From the NCBI GenBank assembly GCA_001931875.2, contig MSJH02000660.1, forward strand, positions 62,001 through 126,000: DNA of 64,000 bases. The letters run 5' to 3'. Every line of letters begins with the position of its first letter. Positions within the stretch are counted from its first letter, which is position 1. Below, piece by piece: positions 46,293-59,423 of the stretch. The position numbers were made by a program, and so were the translations under genes. Source of the stretch: Byssochlamys sp. IMV 00236 (Eukaryota; Ascomycota; Eurotiomycetes; Eurotiales; Thermoascaceae). The notes under the pieces are model-generated. The model ran no database searches. It was not told where the DNA came from and saw nothing but the letters and a program-made list of their open reading frames with translations.

Positions 46293-47638
46293 TCACTGCC
46301 TCTCCTCCCACTGTACACCAACCCATTCTTCCTTCCAGCCTGCAACGCCCACCTCTTCCGGACCACAGTCGCCAGCGCAGACGCCTAGGATGATGGTTCC
46401 CCATTCCATGCCTGCGTCATCCTTACCGAGACCGACGCCCTCGCGGCCTTCTTCAAGGACGCTGATGGCGTGTGGGACGAGTTGTAGCTCGAAGACACGC
46501 TCGCGGCCGCAAGATTCGCAGCGCGGGATGCGGTTCCCGCTGCTACCACTAGCGGTCGTGACTCGGGTTCCGGAGCCTTGAGTATGAGTGTGGCTTTGAG
46601 GGAAGAGTTTGCTTACGGCGTCCTTGTGGGAGTAGAGGAGGGGAGAGCCGCGGAATTCGTAGCGTAGGGCTTGCTCTGGATTATGAGCTAGACGGGTCGA
46701 GAAGCGAAGGAAGGACTTGTCAACGGTGGACTCGAAAGCGTCCTTAGAGTCAGCGCCAGCGGCACCGGATTTGTCGTCCTCTTCTAGAGTCTGCACGTTG
46801 CTTGGGACAGTAGGTGTGGATGGCCGCGAGAGAGTCTCGTATTCTGCGTCCAGGTAGTAATGAGGGTATGGTTCTGGGAACGCAGACTGCGGCGGCCATG
46901 GCGCGACGGGACCGGCGACGACTGGAGCTTTAGTTGGAGGCGGAGAAGATACACGGACTTTGTCTGCAAAGGATTCTGAAAGACCCTGAACTGGCGTCTG
47001 CGCTGGTTTCGCAGCCGGAGTGGGCAGCGGCGCGAACGGGTTCGATTGCGCGGCGGATGAGCTCGAGGTGGTGGAGAAGGGGTTCACGTTTCCTCCAAGA
47101 CCATTGCTCGAGGGAGCTGCTCCAAAGATACTCGCTCCAAGATCCTGCTTGGGAGCTTGCGTCTGCGTCTGCTGCGGCTGCTGCGGCTTTTTCTCCTCTG
47201 ACTGCTTCTTTTGTTTCGTACTTTGCTTCAGCTTCCTGACCCCGCGAAGGGCCCTGATACTTCCAGCCTTCCGATTGCATGTCTTTCGGGGACAACCAAA
47301 TATATATAGCCGTCGCTCATCGTCGGGGAAATGTTCGGGTAGGTCGCCATTTAGTTCGAGGAGCAGCAGCATGGGGTTGTTGCAGACCTTGCATTTAGCA
47401 AAGTCGCCTGGAGGCGGGGTCTTTTCGTCGAGCCACGTCTGCCAACGGAGGAAAGGTCAGTAAACCGCGCGATAATGTGACAAAATGTTTGGATACGCCC
47501 TTGACATACCGGCCATCCACCCAAGTGGCTAATTGTATCATCTGTGGCCTCGGGGGAAGCAAAGCCAAGGAGAACTCCGGTCTCCGTGTAGTCCCCCTCA
47601 TCTTCAAAACCGGAGGAGTCACTGTCGTAGGGGTCCAT
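46293..47638 (-). CDS. tsr4: Tsr4 / PDCD2-family ribosome assembly chaperone
   Basis: Tsr4 is a dedicated co-translational chaperone of ribosomal protein uS5 (Rps2) and is needed for 40S maturation. Exon 1 (47638-47510) and exon 2 (47438-46293), joined over a 71-nt intron, give 424 residues. The N-terminal PDCD2 half has VLLGFASPEA, LGGWPTWLD across the junction, CKVCNNPMLLLLELNGDLP and the zinc ligands of RRLYIFGCPRKTC. A long Gln/Pro/Ser-rich linker follows (about residues 125-270). The C-terminal PDCD2 domain contains YEFRGSPLL, the CESCGRERVFELQLVP zinc pair and MEWGTIILGVCAGDC. The domain order is that of the family. Confidence 0.95.
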
Positions 47639-48221
47639 TATGTGTGGTGATTTGGGCGTTTAAGTAAGGCCCGGGGGATTAGATTTGGGTATATCGTGTA
47701 TTTCAGCTGATCCCAGCTCTTGTTGGCAAAACTCTAGACCAGCGCGCTGGCAATAAATCACCGTCAACTGTTTTAAACAAAATAATAAAATATTCAATCT
47801 TTCGCGATAAGCGATACCTAGATGGCGCTTATCTTAATCGGGACTAGTTGGTTCAAAGTCTCCACCACAGCTGTTACGGACCGGTAATTTAACGGTATCG
47901 ATACGAGTTGACGGTATCGCGCTGTACGGGATCTGCATTGCATCCCTGTCAAGCACTGACTGGAGATGCTGCGCTGACGTGCCGACACCGCCTGGAGCAT
48001 CTGATGTTTTTAATGTCGTTATTGACTTGCTATTGAGAGCCTGTGAAGTCCTTAATTGACATATATATGTTATCCCAGTATTGCATGCTGGTATCCGCTT
48101 TGAATGATATCAGCTAAGTATCGTTGTGCTGTGACTGCCATTTGAGGATACGGAGTACCTGCTCTGGGTTGGATTTGTGTAAAGATACGTTTTTATGGGA
48201 TATTCATCGACGACTGGAGCC
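47639..48221. promoter_or_regulatory. Divergent promoter region of tsr4 and the prenylcysteine oxidase gene
   Basis: Start codons face apart over about 580 bp. No specific site is recognised. Confidence 0.4.
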
Positions 48222-49895
48222 ATGGGAGCTTTTCGGAGCTTATTTCTCTTCTTCTGGATTACTGCATGGTACAGTTCTCTCGTCTACGCTGACAATCAAG
48301 TGCCTCTGCGTGGCGCTGAAGAGAACCAGCCCAAGCGGATCGCAGTAATCGGTATGATCATACGAGAATGAATAGGTGTGTTGAAATGATACTAACTGAT
48401 TTGCATAGGAGCTGGTTCCGGAGGTGCATCCACAGCTCATTTCCTTCGGAAATATGCAGACTACTTTAAGGTTCCTGTGAACATCACGGTATACGAGCGG
48501 GCTTCCTACGTGGGTGGTCGCTCCACGACGGTCAATGTCTTTGATGATCCATCCATCCCGGTCGAGCTGGGTGCCTCGATATTTGTCGAGGTGAATCGGA
48601 ACCTGGTCAAGGCGGCCAAGGAGTTTGGCCTTCTGACTGAGACAGCCTTCAGCGCTCGTCCCAGGGATTCCGATGACAGCCTTGGTGTCTGGGACGGTCA
48701 GCGGTTCGTGTATCAGCAGCAAGATACCTCCTTCTGGTGGAACATTGCCAAGCTGCTCTGGAAGTATGGATTGGCACCTGTGCGCACTCAGAGGTTGATG
48801 AAGCAGACAGTCAACAAGTTCTTAGGGCTGTATGAGTCTCCTCTCTTCCCTTTCAGTTCCTTATCCGATGCTGCGAATGCTGCCAGTTTGCTGGATGCCA
48901 CGGTATCAACGGGAGCGGAGTTTCTCGAACGTAATGGTGTCTCCGCGGACTTTTCTAGAGAGATCATCCAGGCGAGCACGCGGGTGAACTATGGTCAGAA
49001 TCTACCTCTGATTCACGGCCTGGAGACGATGGTCTGTATGGCCGCTGAAGGTGCCATTTCTATCCAAGGTGGAAACTGGCGGATCTTCGACGCGATGCTG
49101 AAAGCTTCTGGCGCGGAGGTGCGACTGAATACCTCCGTGGCTTCTATCAATCAAAAAGAAGATGGCACACTGAGCGTGTCCTCTACCACCGGCCATTCTG
49201 CGGCGGAGCAATCAGAGTTTGATGAAGTGGTGATTGCTGGCCCTCTGCAGGAAGCTGGTCTGACGATCTCCCCTGAACTGGACCACGTCCCTGACAGAAT
49301 CCCCTACGTGGAGCTCCATGTGACGCTATTTGCGTCGCCCCATCGCATTTCGCCGCAGTATTTCAATTCCGGAGCTTCCAGTGTTCCTGAAACTATCCTC
49401 ACTACGCTTCCTCAAGGATTAGATCTCGGATCTCGGCGGGATGGCGTCGGTCCGACTGGATTCTGGAGTATTAGCACTCTCCAGAAAGTGAAGGCGCCAT
49501 CGCAGTCTGAGGAACATTATGTCTATAAGATCTTCTCTCCTCAGCGTCTATCTGCCCAGTTTGTCGCCGATATTCTGGGATTAGATAGGGAAGCGGAATC
49601 AACGAAAGCTGCGACTAACCCCACGATCGGAGACCTCCCTCGAGAGGACGTCAGTTGGTTCTATGAGAAGACATGGCACTCCTACCCCTATCTGTACCCA
49701 CGGGTGACCTTCGAGGAGATTTCCCTGGCTCCCCATATCTGGTATACGAGTGGCATTGAAAGTTTTATCTCGACGATGGAGACGAGCTCACTGATGGGGA
49801 AGAATGTAGCAGCGTTGATCGCGCGCTCTTGGCTGGACAAACCCGACCAGGATACGGAGGAGGAGTGGAATCATTGGGATAAGGCTGAACTTTGA
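48222..49895 (+). CDS. Prenylcysteine oxidase (FAD thioether oxidase)
   Basis: Such enzymes oxidise farnesyl- or geranylgeranyl-cysteine, released by turnover of prenylated proteins, to the aldehyde, cysteine and H2O2 in lysosome-like compartments. Exons 48222-48351 and 48409-49895 give 538 residues, close to the animal length of about 505. A signal peptide (SLFLFFWITAWYSSLVYA) precedes the FAD Rossmann motif IAVIGAGSGGASTAHFL, split by the intron, then VYERASYVGGRSTTV. The middle has the family blocks LGASIFVEVNRNL, RVNYGQNLPLIHGL and GGNWRIFDAML. The C-terminus ends with the SGIESFISTMETSSLMGKNVAALI block seen in this family. An in-frame ATG nine codons upstream (48195) is possible; 48222 places the hydrophobic core best for a signal peptide. 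Confidence 0.94.
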
Positions 49896-51490
49896 AGAGT
49901 TGCGTTCCCGAATAATTACTGTATACATTTATGACTCCGAAAATGCAGATTTCGATGGGATATACATCTCACGTGGGGAGGGTCATGACCAGTAACCTCT
50001 ACTGATGATCGTAACGCCGTTTATAATAATCTACGTTACTCCAAAGCCAATCAAGTCTCGTATTCGGGCCTTCTGATCTCACTCCCTCGATGAGACTTTT
50101 AGAACAGAGCATGATCACCATTTTAGACTTGTTTGTTGTACATAGACCGGTTTGCAACCAGTCCACGGCCTTGTCCAGTCACAAATGATGAGTCATGAAC
50201 ATGCATGTACGATGCCTACTGAGTGGCTGAGTTCCCATCACGACTGAGATAGCGGTACACAACGCGCCTTTGTCCTCGACTCTTTGAATGCAGGTATTTG
50301 TCCGAGCCCTAGGAGAACCTTGGTATCGCCGCAGTAGTTTGAGATACTAAATCGCGCTGGCAGCTGGCTGCCAGTAATACAAAGCGGTGAACACATGTTT
50401 CTGGACCTTTTCTCGCTGGGGTCTGTGAGCCTGAGCCTCACTCTGAGGAGGCGGTGGGAATATAGGCTGAAGCCCCGGAGTAGACTAACTAGCAGAGTAA
50501 TAATAGGTCATTACCAGGCTGTACTACCGTAAGTACCTTGGAACGCCAGGCAGCCTCACAGTCTGGGGAATGCAGATTATCGTAGAGACTGGCCGACACT
50601 TACACTGTGGCCTGCTGGGGGTCATCGCAGTGAGAAATAGTCTCGATAGATAGAAAATGGTCATATTGGTTGATGAGATGACGCCGTGAAAGTCATCGCC
50701 GTCATTAATATTGCCTATCGAGCGTCATCTGTAATTTGTAACTAACCTAACGTAACTAGTCAGTTAGTTTACCACGTCTGCTGAGGTAATCGAGCATGAG
50801 GCTATGATTGTATGGTCCTGATTGGCTTAGTGGCGCTGCATAATCACATGCAACAGCTGTGATTGGCCGCCCCAGACATTATGCCGTACAGCTGATACGG
50901 TACGGTCACGCGAGAGGGCAGCAGCGCCAACCTCGACGAACTGCAGGCGCCAGATCGTCTCCTCCTCGTCCTCCAACTCTCTTTGATCCCACAAATCCAA
51001 GTCTTGCAGTCCACGGGCCATGTCGCTGCTGCCCGTGATGATGGCTGACCGGTGACGGTGCGTCCTGACTAGGTGTTTCTGTCGCTGTTCCCGTCTATCC
51101 ATTGACCGATAACGGGTACCGTGCCGGAGTACATCATCTCAACTGTCTGGTGAGCTCCCATCGCTGCTGATTATTATCTCGCCCTCGCTAATAGGTGAGC
51201 TGCAGGGCTACTCCAGTTCATCGGTAGCTATAGAACTGAACTACTCAGATCTCCGCATGAGATAGCTTTTCCACCGTGTGACCTGACATTCCCTGGTTCT
51301 TGCCTCCGATCGACTTGTCGTCTCTCCGGCCTGCAACCGGGGGCCACTTCCCCTTCTCACATAGGATTACTGGTTGAGGCTCTTTCAGATCTCGCAAGCC
51401 GTATATACTCGTAACGGCTTTCCTTCTAGGCGTCCGGTGTTGTTCTGCTCCTGTACCCTATTCTGTGCTTCATCGCCGCCTGCACCGACA
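49896..51490. other. Intergenic region upstream of atg26
   Basis: About 1.6 kb between co-oriented genes. A frame at 50827-51102 (-) has no protein-like features. The part just before 51491 probably is the atg26 leader; an in-frame ATG lies at 51374 but the residues it adds look non-conserved. Confidence 0.45.
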
Positions 51491-54400
51491 ATGCAGCCTT
51501 CCGACGTTGAAGACTCCATCAAGAATCGGATGGGCCGCCGACTCAACTTCCGCTCCAGATCGATCCATCGGATACCCTTCCACCAAGTGCCTGACCGTTT
51601 CAAAGATGGCGACGATGCCCAAGACGATTACACAGCGCCGCCCAAGGGTATTGGCGGCCGCGAATACATGCATCAGTCGATCTTCTCCATGATAGCTGCG
51701 GCCGGATCCAAGACAGATTTCCATGGCAGATTCGACGACCCAAGTGATAGTGACGGGGAGGGTGAAGGGATTATAGAAGAGGATTCGTCTCGGGGGGCTT
51801 CCTCCCAGGCATCGACGAGAGGAAACAAGGGCCGCGAGGCAAAGTCGCCTACGAAGCGTGAGACGGAGAATACCCCAGCCAACAAGGACTCAGCGAAAAA
51901 GGATCTGCCGGAGGAAAGGGGTCGCGGACATAGGAGGAAGCTCTCAGATCATAGGCTGTTGCGCTCAGTACCGAAGCTACAGTCGAAGCATACAAAGGGC
52001 AAGGAGTCCGTTAGCCGGAATGGGTTGGGTGCAGGCGAAGAATTACTCCCAACATCACCCCAGAGACGACCACGGAGTCTGACACCGCGCGCTGCTCCAG
52101 TGCTTAGTCGAATGATTGAAGCTGAGGCTCGTTTTGGTGATCCGCCAAGCTCCAGAAAAGAGACCAAAAAGGCCCCTGAGGAGAAGAGTCCCACGAGGCA
52201 GCGCGCGGAGTCTGCGCCGTCCACATTGCTGTCTACACGTCTTATGGAGATCTTTGGGTTCGAAAAGCCCGAGAAGGTTATTGGAGAGTACGCTTGCTGG
52301 CTGCTTCAGAGTGTCATGTTGCAAGGCTACATGTACATCACGGAAGGGCATGTCTGCTTCTACGCCTATCTTCCGAAGAAGTCTAATACAACGGTCAAGT
52401 CGGGTTATCTCTCCAAGCGCGGCCGCCAGAATCCAAAGTATAACCGGTATTGGTGCTCTCTGAAGGGAGATGTTCTATCATACTACGCCGACCCGTCCAA
52501 TCTATATTTCCCCAGCGGCCATGTCGATCTCCGCTACGGTATCTCTGCCGCCCTTGTCGAACAGAAAGACAAAGGCAAGGATGTGAAAGACTTTACTGTA
52601 ACGACTGACCAGCGCACATACTATTTCAGAGCAGATAGTGCCCCAAGCGCTAAAGAATGGGTGAGGACGCTACAGAAAGTCATTTTCAGATCGCACAATG
52701 AAGGGGACAGCGTCAAAATCTCATTACCCATCGAGAATGTGATAGACATAGAGGAAAATCCGATGATTGAATTCGCCGAAACCATCAAAGTCAGGGTGGT
52801 GGAGAGCGGCGAGACCTATGCGATTGATGAGGTACGCTGCAACTGTTCATTGATTAGTATTGGTTCTGACTAACTTGATATCTGTAGTACTTCTTTTCGT
52901 TCTTCAACTTCGGCAAGGATGCGTTCAATGTCTTGAGGAATCAAGTCAAGAATAGTCCGACACAAAGTAGTTCGCAAGAACTCCCCGGTGCTATCAGCGG
53001 TGATGGATCTGCGAAGCAAAACCAAGAACGAACACTTGATGCTCACTTTCACAGTCCTCGCTCTGGTCGGTCCAGTCCCCGTTTCAATGAATCCGTTCAA
53101 TCGACTCTTCTATCCCGTTCACCTGATGCGGGCAAGGGTCGTATTCGGAGCAAGTCGACTGAGAGCGCGGGCCCGCTAAGCCCTCCTCGTGCCTATCTAG
53201 ATCGATCTCCCCCCGATAATAAAGCCTCTTCCGATTCCTTCGTCCATTCCATTGAGCAGGGAACCGAGTCCTCTGCTGTCCTTCAGTCGATTACGGGCAC
53301 TGCGGAATCAGCAAGCCAGATTTTGAATCGAAGCGATGTTTTTCAATCTCCGACCATTAATCGGTTGCGAGTGCCGTCTGACGCAGACGCGACTGGTCGT
53401 CGACAGTCTAACGATACAGCTCGCTCGGCGTCCGCCCGGGCCAAGGGCCGCGCCGACACAGTTGTCAATAAGGGGGACCACGAGGCTCAGGAAGCGCTCA
53501 GCGATTCGGAGAATGAAGTGAATAGTCGGAGCAAGTATTCTACATCCGCACCGACCTTACAGGAGCTTGTCAAAGCTGGTACTTATCCCCTGCAACGAGC
53601 CGCCGGGTTGGCAGGCTATCTCAAGAATAGGTCAAAGCGAATGAGCACTCTCCTAGCCACGGAATCCATGGGCTACATAGAGAAAGTATCCGGGATGTGG
53701 GCAGGTGGTCGCAAACACTATGGCGAAGGAGAAGGCGTACTCCCTGACGACCAACTCGTTGATCCTGAAGATGAGGAACGTGGTTGCGGACATGGAGATC
53801 GCTTCCGAGCTCACTTTGCTCTGCCACCGACGGAGAAGCTTCAGGCCACCTATTTTGGTTTTCTTCATCGACTCCTGCCTCTCTACGGAAAGATCTATAT
53901 CAGCAACAGAAAGTTCTGTTTCCGCAGTCTGCTACCGGGGACGAGGACGAAGATGATCCTACCGCTCAGGGATATCGAGAATGTGGAGAAGGAGAAAGGT
54001 TTCAGGTTCGGTTATCATGGACTTGTCATCATTATTCGTGGTCATGAAGAGCTTTTCTTTGAGTTCAATGCTTCTGATGTGCGGGATGACTGTGCCGTCA
54101 CTTTGCACCAGAGCTTGGAGTCCATCAAATTCTTGGCCGAATCTGGCATTCTTGCACAGGAAGACAGAGCGGAGGCGGAGGCGGCTAAAGCGGAACATCA
54201 AATGCTGCAAGAAGCCAGGCTGGGTACTGCCGGTGATACTGGCGAAAACTCGCGGGCTCTATCTCCACCAGAATCGCCTGAAATCCATCCGATCTTCGAT
54301 GACCCGCGAGCGTCGATTATCAATTTCAAACCTACAGAGCCGCTGAGGATTACCTGCTTGACAATTGGTTCTCGAGGCGACGTCCAGCCATACATTGCAC

Positions 54401-55960
54401 TATGTAAGGGTCTGCTCGCGGAAGGACATAGACCTAAGATCGCTACCCATGCGGAGTTCGGACCATGGGTGAGAAAGCATGGCATTGACTTTGCCCCCAT
54501 CGAGGGAGATCCTGCAGAGCTGATGCGTATTTGTGTCGAGAATGGGATGTTTACTTATTCCTTTCTGAAGGAAGCATCGCTTAAGTTCCGTGGCTGGATT
54601 GACGATCTTCTATCGTCGGCGTGGGCCAGTTGCCAGGACAGTGATCTCCTCATCGAATCTCCCAGCGCAATGGCTGGAATCCATATTGCGGAAGCCCTTC
54701 GGATCCCCTACTTCCGCGCTTTCACAATGCCTTGGTCGCGAACCCGTGCGTATCCTCATGCCTTCGCGGTGCCTGAGCACAAAATGGGTGGTGCTTACAA
54801 CTATATCACCTATGTCATGTTCGACAACGTCTTCTGGAAGGCCATCGCAGGCCAAGTCAACCGCTGGAGGAAGAATGAACTCGGTCTCCGGGGAACAAAC
54901 TTGGATAAGATGCAGCCAAATAAGGTCCCATTCCTCTACAATTTTTCTCCTTCTGTCGTTCCGCCGCCTCTCGACTTCCCAGACTGGATCCGCATTACCG
55001 GCTACTGGTTTTTGAACGAAGGCGACGATTGGCAAGCTCCACGCGAACTCACCGACTTTATCCAGCGTGCCCGTGCGGATGGCAAGAAGCTCGTCTACAT
55101 CGGCTTTGGGTCTATCGTGGTATCTGATCCGGCTGCCCTTACAAGGACAGTCGTGGAATCGGTTCAGAAGGCCGATGTCCGCTGCATTTTGTCAAAGGGA
55201 TGGTCTGACCGTCTAGGCGATCCGGCGAGCACAAAGTCAGAGATCCCTCTGCCACCAGAGATCCACCAGATCCAGTCCGCTCCGCATGACTGGCTATTTT
55301 CTCAGATGGACGCTGTCGCGCATCATGGGGGAGCAGGAACCACAGGCGCCAGCTTGAGGGCTGGCGTACCCACGATAGTCAAGCCCTTTTTCGGTGACCA
55401 ATTTTTCTTCGGCACACGGATTGAAGACCTTGGCGTGGGTATCTGTATGAAGAGGCTGAATGTAAGCGTGTTCTCGAGAGCTTTGTGGGAGGCGACGCAT
55501 AGCGAGCGAATGATTGTGAAGGCGAGAATGCTGGGCGAGCAGATCCGCAGCGTAAGTTCGCCCTTACGGTTTATTTCTCTGAGGATTTTTACTGACGTGT
55601 GAGTAGGAGGACGGAGTAGGTACTGCCATCCAGGCTATTTACCGCGATCTGGAATATGCCAAGACACTTGCTCGCCAGCGTTCTATTGCATCTGCGACCC
55701 CCTTCTCTCCAGTTGCCAAGAAGGAGGAGATTACTGAGCCGACCATTGATGACGACGACGTGGCTGATAGCGAGGAGTGGACGTTCGTCGGTGACGATAC
55801 CGATATTGATATTTCTAAGAGAATGCGAGATCGAGAAGAGACAGATCCTGATTTGCCCCCACCCGCTCTTTGCTCGCATGGGAGTTCGAGTCCCGCCCGG
55901 ACTGTGCAATCTGATGCCAGTATTAGCCGGAGGAGACACGATATGAGAGCGGAAGCTTGA
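51491..55960 (+). CDS. atg26: Sterol 3-beta-glucosyltransferase Atg26 (Ugt51)
   Basis: It transfers glucose from UDP-glucose to ergosterol; in some fungi it is required for pexophagy. Exons 51491-52831, 52888-55551 and 55607-55960 give 1,452 residues, typical of filamentous fungi. Domains in order: a disordered leader; a first GRAM segment from about residue 245 ([30 protein letters not shown]); a PH domain at about 300-400 ([20 protein letters not shown]); a long Ser-rich linker; a second GRAM at about 750-860 ([20 protein letters not shown]); and the GT1/GT28 catalytic domain from about 930 ([19 protein letters not shown]) with the sugar-nucleotide block [19 protein letters not shown] near residue 1258. 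The tail is acidic. Both introns are 55-56 nt with good consensus. Confidence 0.97.
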
Positions 55961-56750
55961 TTGTGCGACTTCCACTCATCTGATCTATTATTAATGCTTT
56001 GTATGATGTTGATGACCACCCCCTTCTCATTATATGGTCTGCCGAGATTCAAGCTCTTTTACGTGATTCTTTGATGTGTTTCTAATTCCGGTGCCACATG
56101 TCCCACCATAATCATCTTCCTTTTCCTTTCCACATGTGGTTGGGCGTTCAAGCTTTGGACTCTATGGAGAAAGCGGGTTGGGTGATGTTGATAGAGGCAA
56201 GCGTGCAATATCCCTTGCATTATCTTCTCTCACGGCCTTTTCCCCAGAATGATATGATTCACGACCTCCATTTAAGCTTTGTGTTTCATTCCACTTGTCT
56301 GACAGCTTGAAGGTTGCTATGCTTAGCCGATCATGTTATTGCTTTGTTTTTTCTTTCATATCTTTGGGCGACTGGGGAATAAGGTACTCTATATACCAAT
56401 ACATTTCAGATTTCCGTGGTTATCAAGTGGATGGTGTTTTGTAGATGCTGTGGCATTGGGGCATCTGCATAGACAGATGATACCATGTGTTATTGTCTTT
56501 GTCTTGTTCATGGGACAGATCCATAATATTACTCGAACTGAGATCGGAGACCGTTGTAGGCGCTCTATTAGACGTAACTGAACTGGAAAGGTAAGCAAGC
56601 TTGTGACTAGCCGTTCTCGTGCTTGATTACGACTTTTCCTAGCTGCATCTGATTAACCCACTTGATGGACTTCAGAGATATCAACCCGTTTCGTACATGG
56701 ACATGTTAGAAGGATATTCTATTATAGGACATAGTTATTACTACGGTATC
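55961..56750. other. Intergenic region between convergent genes
   Basis: About 790 bp between the stops of atg26 and the queuine transferase gene. Short T-rich frames only; nothing is recognised. Confidence 0.5.
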
Positions 56751-58333
56751 TTATAAAGCAGCACCATCCTTTTTCTCAGCGAATCCCCGATCTTGTAACT
56801 CATCGGCGCCAGCGTCCGGGACAGTTACGGAAGATATCGATTCCGCGTACTTTTCAACGGCATCGTCTAAACGGCCATAGGCACGGGGATTGCGCTTCGG
56901 TTGACCCGGTCCAGAGGCGGGGAGTTGGTAGCCGCGGAGTCTGTGTATATAATATTAGTTCTGTCTTTTTTTCTCTTTTGTTGTTGAAGGGAACTGTCCG
57001 GTAGGAAGACAACATACCTAGGTCCTGTACCCGTTTGTCGCGGCAATTCTGATTCATATACTCGTGAAAAGGTCCTTATGTCTTCATCAAAAGTGGCTTT
57101 TTCGATGCTATTCCTGATAGCAGTGAAGAATAGGTCTATGGTGTGAAGATTGTGGATCTGGATTAGTGTCCATGCGAGCATCTCTTTGGCTGATAGGAGA
57201 TGGCGGATGTATGCTCGGTGGTGTTTCGTGCAGGTGTAGCATTGGCAATTGGGGGTGATTGGAGAGAGGTCTGTGGTATGTGATGGTGACCACATGTCGA
57301 AAGCTAGAGGTCGTGGTGGTGGTGTCGATGGGGGAGATGCAGGAGCAGGGAAAGTAAAGTCCAGCGCGATGCCGCCGTCAGTGGCTGCGCTGAGGAAGGG
57401 GATCGTCACGAGGTCTGCACCTAGGGAAATATCTCGTAGGATATCGTGAGGTGTCTTGTACTCGCTGAGGGAGAGTCTGGGCAGATCGCCAAGTTCCTCG
57501 GGGACGATGGACAAGGAGGCTGAGTCGTATAGAGCCAGGCCTGAGATTCGCGGCCGCAGGTCCTCGGCCAGGTCCTGGAGGTATAGTTGCTGCTGGGTAT
57601 TCTCCAGCGGCAATACCGGGGCGAAATATAGCGCCTTGTCTCGGGCCTCTGGTGCAACCCAGTCGCCGTATAACCGCTCTGTCGCATCCCTGGTATATGC
57701 ATGGGTTCGATCGACCATCTTCATCCGCCTCTTCGCACCGGGTTTGGCACCCAGCACGAGATCCGACAATCCGATCGCAATGTCCGGTCGTAGTTTCTGG
57801 ATCGCCTCGATATACTGACCAGCCTCGAGCTGCCGGAACCCAACCGACGTCATGATGGAGATGGAGTTCTCCGTGTTTGATGTCGGGCACACGATGGGCG
57901 GGATTCGTCGGGGTCCCAGGACCAACAGTACATCCTTCGGAAACGCGATGAATTTTCGAAGCGGGGATTCATGCGCTGCAGTGGGCAGCTTGTAAACGGG
58001 GCTTTCATGGTGGGCTTTCTGGAGGACTAATCTAGGCCGCGCATGGCGGTTGTGTCAGTCTCTCAATGCAACTGTAGATAATAATAAGTACAGGGATTCA
58101 CACATACAGTCTTCCAGTCCGATATAGATACTGTCAATCTTCACATGGTCTCTCATCACATCGTGAGCGACGTGCGGGACTGTACCCCGCGACGTGATCG
58201 GGACATAATGCGGCGTCCGCTGAGGTTTTCGACCCGCGATATTCAGACAGCCCAGTCGAGGGGCTAAGATCGAGGGTCCTGACGGGTTCAGGAGGCTGAA
58301 GCTGGACTGCTGGGACAGGGTCTCGAGGCCCAT
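56751..58333 (-). CDS. qtrt2: Queuine tRNA-ribosyltransferase accessory subunit 2 (QTRT2/QTRTD1)
   Basis: QTRT2 forms the eukaryotic tRNA-guanine transglycosylase with catalytic QTRT1 and helps insert queuine at the wobble base of GUN anticodons. Exons 58333-58108, 58026-57018 and 56940-56751 give 474 residues. The N-terminal exon has GCLNIAGRKPQRTPHYVPITSRG cut short here to its core RTPHYVPITSRG, then HDVMRDHVKIDSIYIGLED. The TIM-barrel middle follows, and the zinc site CQCYTC (Cys336, Cys338, Cys341) with a downstream IQIHNLH histidine. The short last exon completes the family end GPRLRGYQ and RNPRAYGRLDD. Accessory rather than catalytic is inferred from overall similarity to QTRTD1. Introns are 81 and 77 nt. 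The first acceptor is the TTAG at 58027, needed for frame. Confidence 0.92.
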
Positions 58334-58589
58334 GTCTGCGTCGTGGGTTTTCGTTCGGTTTCAGATCGCCGGCGAGCAAATAAGTAGTGTATTACTTACA
58401 GGAAGATCTCCGGATCTCCACCGCTGCAGGGCTTAAGAACCTTCTGAGACGAACGAACTGCTGCTCGCAACAGCCCCCTTCTTCTTCTTCTTCAAGCTCT
58501 CCGTCGTTTCTCAATCGATATTTTCTTGCTCGGTGGATTCAGAGGTATTTTCTAGCAGATATACCAATTTACCAGACTGTGTACGTGCG

Positions 58590-59377
58590 ATGGCGCAGGA
58601 GGGATTTGACAACGAAAAAGGTCGCCGCGGGGCTCTCATCGTTGTCGAAGGTCTGGACCGCGCGGGGAAATCCAGTCAATGCGAGCTGCTGTTGCACAAT
58701 CTGCAGACATTGGGCCATCAGGCCAAATATATTCGATTCCCAGGTACGCAGAATAGCCTCTTCTGGGCAATGAAAAACTTCGTTGCGAGCTGGAGATCTA
58801 GACTAGCTAATTCACCTCCGCAGATCGAAATACACCTATTGGAAAGCTCATAGATGGCTATCTAAGGGGCCAGTCGCACCTGGATGACCACTCCATCCAC
58901 CTGTTATTCTCTGCAAATAGATGGGAGGTTGCTCCAACGATTCAGGAGCTCATTGCAGACGGGGTCACTGTCATAGTTGACCGCTACTCATACTCAGGAG
59001 CTGTCTACTCGGCCGCTAAGCGCAATCCCAATCTGTCGATTCAGTGGGCATGGCAGCCTGAGGTTGGTCTGCCTCGTCCGGACCTTTGTCTCTTTCTAAG
59101 TATCTCGCCCATCGAAGCTGCGAAGCGCGGTGGCTTTGGTCTAGAACGGTATGAGACCGACACGATGCAGAAGCGTGTACGGGATTTGTTCCAGTCTCTC
59201 CTCGAACTGCCACACAACGACGAGATCTGTGTCATTGATGCAGGGAGACCATTCAACGAAGTAGCCCAGGATATCCTGGAACCTGTGCTGGAGTGTATGA
59301 AAAATGTCGACTCCATCGGCCCTCTCAGGAGACTAGGTCCGTGGTCTTTCATCCCCAGCGGTGAGAGTTCCACATGA
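58590..59377 (+). CDS. cdc8: Thymidylate kinase (dTMP kinase, Cdc8)
   Basis: It phosphorylates dTMP to dTDP for DNA synthesis. Exons 58590-58743 and 58824-59377, joined over an 80-nt intron, give 235 residues, near the yeast length of 216. Visible motifs are the P-loop EGLDRAGKSSQ at residues 20-30, FPDRNTPIGKLI across the splice junction (Asp-Arg contacts), the substrate-binding VIVDRYSYSGAVYSAAK block, and the lid region with LERYETDTMQKRV. The gene is divergent from qtrt2 (256 bp between starts) and ends only 46 bp from the convergent slx1 stop, so the transcripts' 3' ends probably overlap. ATG 58590 is preferred over an in-frame ATG at 58533 because it gives the usual short leader. Confidence 0.96.
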
Positions 59378-59423
59378 CACTACAGTCTGCGTATAAGTGA
59401 ACCCGTCTGCACCTGCGATTGGT

